In this document: positions 7,637 to 15,689 of the stretch, in pieces
How the letters are laid out: every line of letters starts with the position of its first letter
Numbering within the stretch: the first letter of the stretch is position 1
Source: Burkholderiales bacterium
Lineage (GTDB): Bacteria; Pseudomonadota; Gammaproteobacteria; Burkholderiales; Burkholderiaceae_C
DNA: 35,515 nt
Direction of reading: 5' to 3'
Assembly: GCA_017302655.1 (NCBI GenBank)
Contig: JAFLDE010000039.1
Location: 1 to 35,515, forward strand
The notes under the pieces: generated by a model
Databases searched by the model: none
Told to the model about the DNA's origin: nothing
The model's input: only the letters and a program-made list of their open reading frames with translations
Program-made: the position numbers and the translations under genes

Positions 7637-10600
7637 ATGCTGTTCAATCGCGCTTACGCCAACACGGCGACCTCATCCTTGACCCGCCAGCTGAGTGGTA
7701 TCGCTCATCGGCGCATGGTCTCCCCTGGGATAGGCGCAATGCTCGCATCCGCGCTGGCGTTTGCCCCGAGCGCAGCATCCGCAGAGACCGCAGCCCAGTT
7801 GGACCTGGTGGTGGTGACCGCCAAGAAGCCGCAGCGAGACCCCGATCCTCAGCCAATCAGGATGGGCGGTTTCTCCACGTTGAGCGCCAGCCCGGCAGGC
7901 GCACCGGAGTTCATCGCAAAGGGTGAGCCAGATCCCGACAAGAACAACCCGCGAGGACCCTGCGACAAGGGCAGTTCGTCGCCGTCTACACGGCACCCCG
8001 TCATCATCGCCACCGGCGAGAAGTTCCTTGAGGAAACCGACTTCACCGACGCCTCCCGCGCCGGCCTGAGCCTGCAGCGCCTCTACCGAGCCAACACCCC
8101 TTCCACCGAAGCGATGTTCGGCCCGAACTGGCGCACCGGTTGGCTCTTCCCCAAGCTGGTCGCCAGCACGCAGTGCTCGGGGCCGCTCAAGACCCCGCTC
8201 AGCCTCGAGCTGACCGAGCGCGCCAAGCAATCGGTGCAGCCCACCGCAGCGCTGGCCGCCATCAGCCCGGCCTTCGTGGCACCCGCCGATGGCCGCAGCA
8301 CCACGTCCAGCACCTGCTACCCGGTACACATCACACTGACCCTCCCCAACGGCGCCAACTACCGTTTCGTCAACGAAGGCGGCCGGGTGTATGTGCCCAG
8401 CAATCTCGGCCCCGACTCCACCGTCGGTTGGCTCGACGTGCGCGGCTTCACCGCCAGCCACGAGTGGGTGGTCACCATCGCCGACACGGTCTATGCCTAC
8501 CACGCGATCACCAAGCAGTTGAAGTACATCGCTGCAGCCAAGGGCGCCGAGCTGCTGCAGGCCTTCGAATACGACACTGCCGGCAAGCTGACCAAGGTGA
8601 CGGGCGCCAGCGGCGCCAACATCCGCTTCAACTACACCGGCAACCGCGTCACCAGCGTCATCGACAGCGTGGGCCGCACCTGGGCCTACGGCTACAACGC
8701 GGCCGGTCACCTGAGCAGCGTCACGCCGCCCAGCGGCACGGCGGGTGCCAAGGTCTACCACTACGAGTCGCCCCACGGCGCCGACCTGCTCACCGGCTAC
8801 TCGACCGATGGCGTGCGCAACACGCGCTACGCCTATGACAGCAGCCGCCGGGCCACGCGCAGCGGCAGCGACAACGGCGAAGAGGTGGACAACTTCAGCT
8901 ACGCCGGCAGCACCACCACATTGACCGACCAGCGCGGCCAGCCCACCACCTACAACTTCTCCGGCAGCACCTACAAGCGCCTGGTGTCGGTGGACCGCGC
9001 GGCCACCAGCACCTGTGCAACGGCAATTCGGGAACAGAGCTACGACTCGCGGGGCTTCGTCACCAGCAGCACCGATTGGCGCAATACCACCACCGCCACC
9101 ACCTACGACAGCAGCGGCCAGCCAACCCAGCGCATCCTGGCCTCCGGCACTTCGAGCGCCTTGCGCACCGACTACACCTGGGTCGCCGGCAACCTCACCG
9201 CCGCTGACGAATTCACCAGCAATGGCCAGCTGTTCCGCCGCACCACACGCACCTACCACAGCAGCGGCCTGGCCAACGGCAAGCTGGCCAGCGAGACGGT
9301 GAGCGACGCCGGCGGCAGCGTGCAGCGCGTGCGCACCTTTGCCTACACCTTCCACGCCAACGGTGTGCTGGCCTCGGTGAGCGAAACCCTGAACCTGCCC
9401 ACCGGCAACGTCAGCCGCAGCCAGGCCTTCAACACCGCCGGCTGCCTGACCGGCCAGACCAACGAGGCCGGCCACACCGTCAGTTACGCCGGCCACAACG
9501 CCCAATGCCATCCAGCCAGCGTCACCGACGCCAACGGCGTCGTCACCCAACTGGCCTGGGATGCCGCCGGCCGCCTCACCGGCAGCACCCAGCTGCTGGC
9601 CGGCGGCAACCGCAGCCGCAGCCTGGCCTACAACGGCCTGGGCCTGCTCAGCAGCGTGACCGAGGTGGGCGTGAGCACGCAGTTCGCCCGCAACAGCGCC
9701 GGGCGCGTCACCGGCGTGGGCTATGCCGGCGCCAGCACCACCGAGGCGCTCGACGTGGCCAACCGCACCGAGACCTCTACGGCGCCGCGCCTGTTGCCCG
9801 CCGGTGCCACCACCGGCGCCCCATCCAGCACCGCCGCCAGCGCCTTCAGCCGCACGGTGGTGCGCGACAGCCTGGGCCGCCCCTACACCGCCTTCGGCGG
9901 CAACGGCCAGCGCAGCGACATGCGCTACGACTTCAACGGCAATCTGCTCACCCAGGACGATGTGAACGGCCGCCGCGTGAGCTTCAGCTACGACGCCCTG
10001 GACCGCCCGCGCACCCGCACCGAACCCGGCCTGGGCACCATCACCACCACCTACGACCTCAGCGGCCGGCTCGACACCGTCACCGACGGCCGCGGCCTGG
10101 TCACCGACTACAACTTCGACGCCCTGGGCAACCTCGTGCGCCTGGCCAGCCCCGACACCGGCGTGCGCACCCAAGTACCCGACCGCTGGGGTCGCATCAC
10201 CGCCCTCACGCGCAACGACGGCAGCAGCATCAGCCAGAGCTGGGACGCGCTGGATCGGTTGACCAGCCGCGCCAGCGGCGGCGTCACCGAAACCTTCGGC
10301 TACGACGCCGGCGCCTTCGGCAAGGGCCGCCTCACCAGCCTCTCGGATGCCAGCGGCAGCAGCAGCTACAGCTACAACGGCGCTGGCCAGCTCACCCAGC
10401 AGGTCAACACCATCCAGGGCCAGAGCTTCACCACCGGCTGGGGCTACAACGCCGCTGGCTTCCTGAGCAGCCTCAGCTACCCGGTGGGCGCCCTCTCCTT
10501 GAGCTACGGTTACGACAGCTTTGGCCGCATCAGCAGCGTCGTCGCCACCCTCAATGGCAGCACCATCACCCTGGCCGACAGCTTCGTCTACCAGCCCGGC

Positions 10601-11128
10601 TCAAGCATTCCGCTGGCCTGGCGCCTGGGCAGCAATTTGCAGCGCCGCCTCGTGCAAGACGCCTCCGGCCGCCTCATCCAAATCAGCAGCCCCGGTGCGC
10701 AAGACCTCACGGTGGCCTGGAACCCCAACGACACCGTGGCCAGCTTGGGCAACACGACCACCCCGAGCCAATCCGCCACCATAGGCTACGACGCCGCCCT
10801 GCGCGTCAGCAGCTACAGCGGCAACGGCACGGCCGCCAACCCGAACCTTGCCTACGGCTATGACGCCGTGGGCAACCGCGTGAGCGGCGTTGAGAATGGC
10901 GCCACCGTGACGCCCACCGTCTCCCTCGGCAGCAGCCGCATCACCGCCCTGAGCGGGCCGCAGTGGCGCAACTTGCCCCACAACGTCCTGGGGGCGCGCG
11001 AGGGGGCGCGTGGCGCGGCGCGAGGGTCTTTCGCGCAGCGGGAAGTCAAGAATCTTCAGCCGACTTCCGACGGTCAGGCGCGCTCTTACCCCAAGACGCC
11101 ACCCCTGGCGTTCCGCTCTTCAGTCTGA
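7637..11128 (+). CDS. Secreted RHS/YD-repeat protein with an abruptly replaced C-terminus
   Basis: 1163 aa. ATG 7637 follows TAGGGA at good spacing. An Ala-rich signal peptide ends near PSAASAETAA (about residue 50). Residues ~115-180 look like a DUF6531/RHS N-terminal block (HPVIIATGEKFLEETDF, then FGPNWRTGW). From ~residue 240 to ~1100 there are many YD repeats (for example YDAAGRL-, YDALDRPRTRTEP, YDLSGRLDTVTDGRG, FDALGNLVRL types), the beta-cocoon shell that encloses toxins or forms surface proteins. After SRITALSGPQ the pattern stops and the last ~54 residues are Arg/Gly/Ala-rich with no YD repeat, no RHS core protease motif and no toxin domain. The stop is at 11128. The gene may be a degraded RHS, a tip-swapped allele or an assembly collapse. 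No immunity-like gene follows; the next gene is convergent. Confidence 0.8.
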   Translation: MLFNRAYANTATSSLTRQLSGIAHRRMVSPGIGAMLASALAFAPSAASAETAAQLDLVVVTAKKPQRDPDPQPIRMGGFSTLSASPAGAPEFIAKGEPDPDKNNPRGPCDKGSSSPSTRHPVIIATGEKFLEETDFTDASRAGLSLQRLYRANTPSTEAMFGPNWRTGWLFPKLVASTQCSGPLKTPLSLELTERAKQSVQPTAALAAISPAFVAPADGRSTTSSTCYPVHITLTLPNGANYRFVNEGGRVYVPSNLGPDSTVGWLDVRGFTASHEWVVTIADTVYAYHAITKQLKYIAAAKGAELLQAFEYDTAGKLTKVTGASGANIRFNYTGNRVTSVIDSVGRTWAYGYNAAGHLSSVTPPSGTAGAKVYHYESPHGADLLTGYSTDGVRNTRYAYDSSRRATRSGSDNGEEVDNFSYAGSTTTLTDQRGQPTTYNFSGSTYKRLVSVDRAATSTCATAIREQSYDSRGFVTSSTDWRNTTTATTYDSSGQPTQRILASGTSSALRTDYTWVAGNLTAADEFTSNGQLFRRTTRTYHSSGLANGKLASETVSDAGGSVQRVRTFAYTFHANGVLASVSETLNLPTGNVSRSQAFNTAGCLTGQTNEAGHTVSYAGHNAQCHPASVTDANGVVTQLAWDAAGRLTGSTQLLAGGNRSRSLAYNGLGLLSSVTEVGVSTQFARNSAGRVTGVGYAGASTTEALDVANRTETSTAPRLLPAGATTGAPSSTAASAFSRTVVRDSLGRPYTAFGGNGQRSDMRYDFNGNLLTQDDVNGRRVSFSYDALDRPRTRTEPGLGTITTTYDLSGRLDTVTDGRGLVTDYNFDALGNLVRLASPDTGVRTQVPDRWGRITALTRNDGSSISQSWDALDRLTSRASGGVTETFGYDAGAFGKGRLTSLSDASGSSSYSYNGAGQLTQQVNTIQGQSFTTGWGYNAAGFLSSLSYPVGALSLSYGYDSFGRISSVVATLNGSTITLADSFVYQPGSSIPLAWRLGSNLQRRLVQDASGRLIQISSPGAQDLTVAWNPNDTVASLGNTTTPSQSATIGYDAALRVSSYSGNGTAANPNLAYGYDAVGNRVSGVENGATVTPTVSLGSSRITALSGPQWRNLPHNVLGAREGARGAARGSFAQREVKNLQPTSDGQARSYPKTPPLAFRSSV

Positions 11129-11178
11129 TCGGCACCGGTACAGGCACTTTGGCAGGAAGAGGGCGAGAGGCAGGCCCA

Positions 11179-12063
11179 TCAGCGCCTCGCCCCGAACTGA
11201 GCCAGTGCCACGCCGCCCAACACCACACCAGCGCCTAGCAGCTTGGCAGCGCCGAACTGCTCGCCGGCCCACAGCCAGCTGGCAAAGCCGGCCACCACCG
11301 GCATCAGGTAAATCAGCGGCGCGGTGGGTGCCACGCCGTTGCGCTCGTTCGCCCAGCCCCAGGCCAGCCACCCCAGGAAACCGCCGCCGGCCACCTGCCA
11401 GAGTTGGCCCCACCACACCCAATTCGGCACGGCGGCCCAGTCCAGGCTCAGCAGGGCGGGGCTGGTGAGCAGCAGCGCCGGCAGCGTGGCGGCGAAGGTG
11501 CCGTAGCAGAGCATGACCACCCCGCCGTGGTGAGCGATGAGGGGTTTGCTGGCCACGGTGTAGTAGCTGAAGAGCGCGGCGGCGAGCAGCAGCACGAGGT
11601 CACCGAAGCTCGCTTGCCATTGAAGCTGCAGCAGTTTGTCGCCGGTGAATGCCAAGGCCCCGGCGCAGGCCACGGCCACGCCGGCGATCTGCGCGCGGCC
11701 CAGGTGCTCCACACCGCTGGCGCGCAGGATGAGCAGAGTGAACACCGGACCCACGGCCAGCAGCACGCTGGCGCTGAAGGCAGTGGAGTGCTGCATGCCC
11801 CAGGCGGCGAACACCAGGTGCAGCACCTGCCCGACCACCGCCACCACCCCCAGCGGCCGCAGTTCCTCGGGCGACAGGCGCGGCCAATGCCAGCCGTAGC
11901 GCCACAGCATGAGCAGCAGCGCGCACACCGGGGTGATGAAGTAGCGCGTGCCGACGTTCGCCAGCGGCGACACCTGGCCCAGGATGGCCTTCTGCAGCGG
12001 GAAGTTCAGACCCCAAACGGCGATGACGGCCAGGCCGGCCAGCAGGGGGAGGCGGTGATGCAT
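11179..12063 (-). CDS. EamA/DMT-superfamily transporter
   Basis: 294 aa integral membrane protein with about ten hydrophobic helices in two EamA repeats. It opens with LAVIAVWGLNFPLQKAIL, the typical first helix of the drug/metabolite transporter family, and the second repeat contains FSYYTVASKPLI and APLIYLMPVVAG. Substrate could be an amino acid, nucleotide or other small metabolite; the sequence does not say. ATG 12063 is preferred over a TTG nine bases upstream. It is convergent with the RHS gene (50-base gap, no clear terminator) and divergent from the PilZ gene. Confidence 0.85.
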   Translation of the reverse strand: MHHRLPLLAGLAVIAVWGLNFPLQKAILGQVSPLANVGTRYFITPVCALLLMLWRYGWHWPRLSPEELRPLGVVAVVGQVLHLVFAAWGMQHSTAFSASVLLAVGPVFTLLILRASGVEHLGRAQIAGVAVACAGALAFTGDKLLQLQWQASFGDLVLLLAAALFSYYTVASKPLIAHHGGVVMLCYGTFAATLPALLLTSPALLSLDWAAVPNWVWWGQLWQVAGGGFLGWLAWGWANERNGVAPTAPLIYLMPVVAGFASWLWAGEQFGAAKLLGAGVVLGGVALAQFGARR

Positions 12064-12139
12064 CACAGGCAATCCTTCGAATCAGACAAAGGCTGCAGCC
12101 CTCAGAATGGCGGCGTGTTTCAGGGAGAGCCGATAGAGC

Positions 12140-12493
12140 ATGGAACTCAATGCCTTCGCGGAGCAGCGCGCCCACGAGCGACGCCCTTTGCGCACCCAGG
12201 TGGAGCTGCTGCTCCCGGGCCGGCCTGCGATGGCCATGCGCACCACCGACATCAGCGTGACCGGCATCGGCCTGGTGGCCAGCGCCAACCCGCCGCTGGG
12301 CTTGCGCGTGGGTTTGCGCATCCCGCTGCCGAACCTGGGCACGGCCTTGGCGCCCAGCACCGTGTTCGAGGTGCAGGCCCTGGTGCGGCACAGCGTGTAC
12401 AGCGTTCGCGAGAACGGGTTCCGGATCGGCATGGTGTTCGTGCAGCCCACGGACAAGCTGATCGTCGCCATCGGCAACTACATCGCCCGCTGA
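12140..12493 (+). CDS. PilZ-domain protein (c-di-GMP binding)
   Basis: 117 aa, a single PilZ domain. The two c-di-GMP contacts are present: R-x-x-x-R as RRPLR at residues 14-18 and D-x-S-x-x-G as DISVTGIG at ~37. The domain continues to FRIGMVFVQPT, the usual closing strand. It should bind cyclic di-GMP and relay it to motility, adhesion or secretion machinery, but no partner is encoded nearby. It is a single gene in the divergent interval with the EamA transporter. Confidence 0.85.
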   Translation: MELNAFAEQRAHERRPLRTQVELLLPGRPAMAMRTTDISVTGIGLVASANPPLGLRVGLRIPLPNLGTALAPSTVFEVQALVRHSVYSVRENGFRIGMVFVQPTDKLIVAIGNYIAR

Positions 12494-12523
12494 CCTCTCG
12501 GTTTTGCTGGCATCATCTCAGAA

Positions 12524-13111
12524 ATGAGAGAAGACGCCGCCACGCCGGAAGAACAACAGATGGCCCTGCGCCTGGCGCGGCGCCTGGCGCAGCTGCGCGT
12601 GCAGGCCGCGCGTTCGCTGGATGAACTGGCCGAGCAGACTGGCTTGAGCCGCGCCACGCTGTCGCGCTTCGAGCGCGGCGAAAGCAGCCCGAGCGCGGCA
12701 CAGCTGAGCCGCCTGGCCATTGCCTACGGGCTGACCGCCAGCCGCGTGCTGGCCGACGTGGAGGCGCTGCCGGTGCGGCATCTGCCGCTGGCCAGCCAGC
12801 CGCAATGGCGAGACGCGCCCGCCGGCTTTGCACGGCGCATGGTCTGCCCGCCGCTGGCCGGCTTTGCGACCGAAGTCATCGCCGTGGAGCTGGCCGCCGG
12901 CAGCGAGGTCGACTACCCGGAACCCGTGGTGGCCGGCATGGAACACCACCTGTGCCTGCTGCAGGGGCGACTGGCACTGCAGGTGGACGCGCAAGGATTT
13001 GATTTGCGGGCAGGCGACTCGGCGAGCTGGCAGTCCAGCGGCCGCACGCGCTTTGCCAACCCTGGGCAGGAGCCGGCGCGCTACCTGCTCGCCATGAGCA
13101 CCCCCCGATGA
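12524..13111 (+). CDS. XRE-family regulator with C-terminal cupin domain
   Basis: 195 aa. Residues ~15-70 are a lambda-repressor-type helix-turn-helix (SLDELAEQTGLSRATLSRFE, then a GESSPSAAQLSRLAIAYGL tail). Residues ~115-190 form a small cupin barrel with EHHLCLLQGRLALQV and the LRAGDSASW turn, expected to sense a small ligand. Regulators of this type usually control an adjacent metabolic or acetyltransferase gene. It heads a three-gene operon: its TGA overlaps the ATG of a GNAT gene (ATGA), which in turn overlaps a second GNAT gene. Confidence 0.88.
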   Translation: MREDAATPEEQQMALRLARRLAQLRVQAARSLDELAEQTGLSRATLSRFERGESSPSAAQLSRLAIAYGLTASRVLADVEALPVRHLPLASQPQWRDAPAGFARRMVCPPLAGFATEVIAVELAAGSEVDYPEPVVAGMEHHLCLLQGRLALQVDAQGFDLRAGDSASWQSSGRTRFANPGQEPARYLLAMSTPR

Positions 13112-13569
13112 AGCTTCAGCCGCTCGACCCCTTCCACCCCGAAGCCCTCGCCTTGCTGAAGGCTTCGGACGACTTTCATGCCGCGCTCTATCCGGCCGAG
13201 AGCAATCACCTGCTCGACCCAGCCGCGCTGCTGCCGCCGCAGGTGCTGCTGCTCGGCGCCCATGCCGAGGATGGCCGCCTGCTCGGCATGGGTGCGGTGC
13301 GCCGGTGTGAGGAGGCGGGCTTGCGCTACGTCGAGCTCAAGCGCTTCTTCGTCCGCCACGACGCGCGTGGGCGCGGCGTGGCGGCTGCACTGTTGGAGGC
13401 GCTGGAAGCCGCAGCGCGGGCCGAGGGCTTTGCCTGCGCACGTCTGGAGACCGGCATCCACCAGCCCGAGGCGCTGCGCCTCTACCGGGCCGCGGGCTAC
13501 CAGGACTGCGGCCCCTTCGGCGACTACGCGCCGGACCCTCTGAGCGTGTTCATGGAGAAACCCCTGTGA
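13108..13569 (+). CDS. GNAT-family N-acetyltransferase (first of a pair)
   Basis: 153 aa. Acetyl-CoA binding motif A is FFVRHDARGRGVAAALLEAL with R-G-R-G-V-A, followed by LETGIHQPEALRLYRAAGY and a C-terminal F-x-DYAPDPLSVFMEK strand. This arrangement resembles the RimI-like/YjgM-like group of small-molecule or amino-acid-derivative acetyltransferases. ATG 13108 overlaps the regulator stop by four bases, and its own stop overlaps the GTG of the next gene. The substrate is unknown. Confidence 0.82.
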   Translation: MKLQPLDPFHPEALALLKASDDFHAALYPAESNHLLDPAALLPPQVLLLGAHAEDGRLLGMGAVRRCEEAGLRYVELKRFFVRHDARGRGVAAALLEALEAAARAEGFACARLETGIHQPEALRLYRAAGYQDCGPFGDYAPDPLSVFMEKPL

Positions 13570-14075
13570 GTGTGGAAGCCCTGCATGCCCCCGATGCGCA
13601 AACGCTGGCCGAACTGACCGACCTGCTGATCGACACGGTTCAGGCCGGCGCGAGCATCGGCTGGGTGCGCCCTCCCAGCCACGAGGCCGCGCTCACCTTC
13701 TGGCAGCGGGTGGCGGCCAGCGAGTCGCGTGGCGAGCGCTGCTGGTGGGTGGCGCGGCAGGACGGACGCATCGTGGGCACGGTGCAGCTGGTGCTGGACG
13801 CGCCGGAGAACGGCCAGCTGCGCGCCGAGGTCTGCAAGCTGATGACCCACCCAGTCGCGCGTCGCCAGGGTCTGGCGCGCAGCCTGATGCTTGCCGCCGA
13901 GGCCGAGGCCCGGCGCCAGGGCAAGCGCCTGGTGCTGCTCGACACCAACACCGACAGTCCGGCGCAGCGGCTCTACGAGCGTCTGGGCTGGCAGGTTTGC
14001 GGCGTGATGCCCGACTACGCCCTCCAGGCCGATGGTTCCCTGGGTGCGACGACCTGGATGTTCAAACGTCTTTGA
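13566..14075 (+). CDS. GNAT-family N-acetyltransferase (second of a pair)
   Basis: 169 aa from GTG 13566. Motif A reads KLMTHPVARRQGLARSLML, followed by LVLLDTNTDSPAQRLYERLG, a strong GNAT end motif; the C-terminus has DYALQADGSLGATTWMFK. Like its neighbour it should use acetyl-CoA, and the TNTDSPA segment recalls phosphinothricin/aminoglycoside-like subfamilies without being diagnostic. It overlaps the preceding GNAT stop (GTGA) and the convergent arfB gene by 14 bases. Confidence 0.82.
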   Translation: MSVEALHAPDAQTLAELTDLLIDTVQAGASIGWVRPPSHEAALTFWQRVAASESRGERCWWVARQDGRIVGTVQLVLDAPENGQLRAEVCKLMTHPVARRQGLARSLMLAAEAEARRQGKRLVLLDTNTDSPAQRLYERLGWQVCGVMPDYALQADGSLGATTWMFKRL

Positions 14076-14469
14076 CTCTGCCGCGCCCGGCCTTCACGCC
14101 GGCGCGCACGGCCTTGCCTGCCAGGCGGCGCTGCTGCGAGCCTCGTGTGGGTCTTGTGAGGCGCCGGGGCCGCGGCACCTGGGCGGCTTCGGCCACCAGG
14201 GCCGCGAGGCGCTCCAGTGCCTCCTGCCGGTTGCGCTCCTGGCTGCGGTGAGACTGCGCCTTGATCACCAGCACGCCGTCCTGCGTCAGACGCTGATCGC
14301 CGAGTTGCAGCAAGCGAGCCTTCACGGCTTCGGGCAGGCGCGAGGCGCGCACGTCGAAGCGCAGTTGCACGGCCGTGCTCACCTTGTTGACGTGCTGGCC
14401 ACCCGGTCCTTGAGCGCGGGTGAACTGCCACTCGATTTCGTCGTCGGCCGGGTGCCAGTCTGGCGTCAT
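14062..14469 (-). CDS. arfB: Ribosome-rescue peptidyl-tRNA hydrolase ArfB (YaeJ)
   Basis: 135 aa. The release-factor catalytic loop is QGPGGQHVNKVSTAVQLRF (GGQ near residue 24), followed by a short domain and a very basic C-terminal tail (RPRRLTRPTRGSQQRRLAGK) that enters the empty mRNA channel. ArfB hydrolyses peptidyl-tRNA on stalled ribosomes without a stop codon. Length matches the family (~135-140 aa). ATG 14469 overlaps the stop of alr by four bases, so it is the second gene of an alr-arfB operon. Confidence 0.93.
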   Translation of the reverse strand: MTPDWHPADDEIEWQFTRAQGPGGQHVNKVSTAVQLRFDVRASRLPEAVKARLLQLGDQRLTQDGVLVIKAQSHRSQERNRQEALERLAALVAEAAQVPRPRRLTRPTRGSQQRRLAGKAVRAGVKAGRGRVKDV

Positions 14470-15602
14470 GACGCTGCTGCGTCTTCCACCCGCACCGGCA
14501 CGCGCGGGGCCAGCGCGCACATCAGCTCGTAGCCGATGGTGCCGGCGGCATGCGCCACTTCGTCGATGGACAGCAGAGCGGCGCCATGGCGCTCGCTGGC
14601 CTGACCCCAGAGCGTGACCTCGCTGCCGAAGCCGCTGCCGGGCAGGTCGGTCAGATCCACGGCCAGCATGTCCATGCTGACGCGGCCGAGGGTGCGCGTG
14701 CGCCGCCCGTCCACCAGCACCGGGGTGCCGGTGGGGGCCAGGCGCGGGTAGCCGTCGGCGTAGCCGCAGGCCACGGTGCCCACGCGCATGGCGCGTTCGG
14801 CCACGAAGCGGCCGCCGTAACCCACGGCCTCGCCGGCCGGCACCTCCTGCACGGCCAGCACTTTTGCGCGCAGGCTCATGCCAGGGCGCAGGCCGTGGTG
14901 GGCGGCATCGTTCTCGGGGAAATCGGGCGCGCTGCCGTAGCCCATGATGCCTGCGCGCACCCAGTCGGCGGCCAGGCTGATGCCGCCGCGCAGCGGCGTG
15001 CCGGCATGGCGCAGCACGGCGGCGCTGTTGCAAAGGCTGCGTTCGCCGGGCAGGTCGCTGCTGGCGGCCTCGAACACGGCTTGCTGCGCGGCCACGCCGC
15101 CGGCGCCGTCGGCGTCGGCGAAGTGGGTCATGAGCACGATGTCCTCGACCTGCGGCATCTGCGAGAGGCGCTGCCAGGCGGCGCGAAAGGCCTGGGGGCG
15201 AAAGCCCAGCCGGTTCATGCCGCTGTTCATCTTCAGGAACACACGTTGCGGTTGTTGCAGCTTGTGCGCGGCCAACCAGTCGATCTGCTCTTCGCAGTGG
15301 ATGGCGTGCCAAAGGTGCAGGCGCGAGCAGAGCTCCAGGTCGCGCGGCTCGAACACGCCTTCCAGCAGCAGGATGGGGCCGCGCCAGTCGAGGTCGCGCA
15401 GGCGCTGGGCCTCGTCAAGGTCGATGCAGGCGAAGCCATCGGCCACCTGGCGCTGGGCGTCGAAGCAGCGCTCGATGCCGTGGCCGTAGGCGTTGGCCTT
15501 GACCACCGCCCAGACCCGCGCGCCGCCGGCTTGCTGCCGCGCCACGCCGAGGTTGTGGCTCAGGTGCGCGCAGTGGATGACGGCTTCGATGGGACGTGGC
15601 AT
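14466..15602 (-). CDS. alr: Alanine racemase
   Basis: 378 aa, PLP-dependent racemase making D-alanine for peptidoglycan. The PLP lysine lies in VWAVVKANAYGHG near residue ~36. KMNSGMNRLGF follows in the barrel, and RVSMDMLAVDLTDLP and AGTIGYELM mark the C-terminal domain with the catalytic Tyr in CGYADGY. ATG 15602 (MPRPIEA) is preferred over a start 18 bases upstream because the barrel normally begins here. It is divergent from lplT and coupled to arfB downstream. Confidence 0.95.
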   Translation of the reverse strand: MPRPIEAVIHCAHLSHNLGVARQQAGGARVWAVVKANAYGHGIERCFDAQRQVADGFACIDLDEAQRLRDLDWRGPILLLEGVFEPRDLELCSRLHLWHAIHCEEQIDWLAAHKLQQPQRVFLKMNSGMNRLGFRPQAFRAAWQRLSQMPQVEDIVLMTHFADADGAGGVAAQQAVFEAASSDLPGERSLCNSAAVLRHAGTPLRGGISLAADWVRAGIMGYGSAPDFPENDAAHHGLRPGMSLRAKVLAVQEVPAGEAVGYGGRFVAERAMRVGTVACGYADGYPRLAPTGTPVLVDGRRTRTLGRVSMDMLAVDLTDLPGSGFGSEVTLWGQASERHGAALLSIDEVAHAAGTIGYELMCALAPRVPVRVEDAAAS

Positions 15603-15689
15603 GGCTGGGGATTCTGTCAATAACGTTGCGTTACGCTTCGCGCCCCCGTGGATTCCAAGAAGAGCCGGCGCGAAGACGCACGCTTTGCG

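Noticed and set aside
7673-10174. 833-codon frame antisense to the RHS gene
   Set aside because: Composition is Gly/Ala/Val-repetitive as expected from the complement of YD repeats; no start context and no motif.
9505-10863. Plus-strand frame inside the RHS gene, rich in Arg, Pro and His
   Set aside because: Shadow of the RHS repeats in another frame; no independent signal.
10300-10960. Tandem repeats or CRISPR-like pattern
   Set aside because: Apparent repetition comes from YD-repeat codons (CAGCAGC- and GGCTAC-rich); no regular repeat-spacer spacing.
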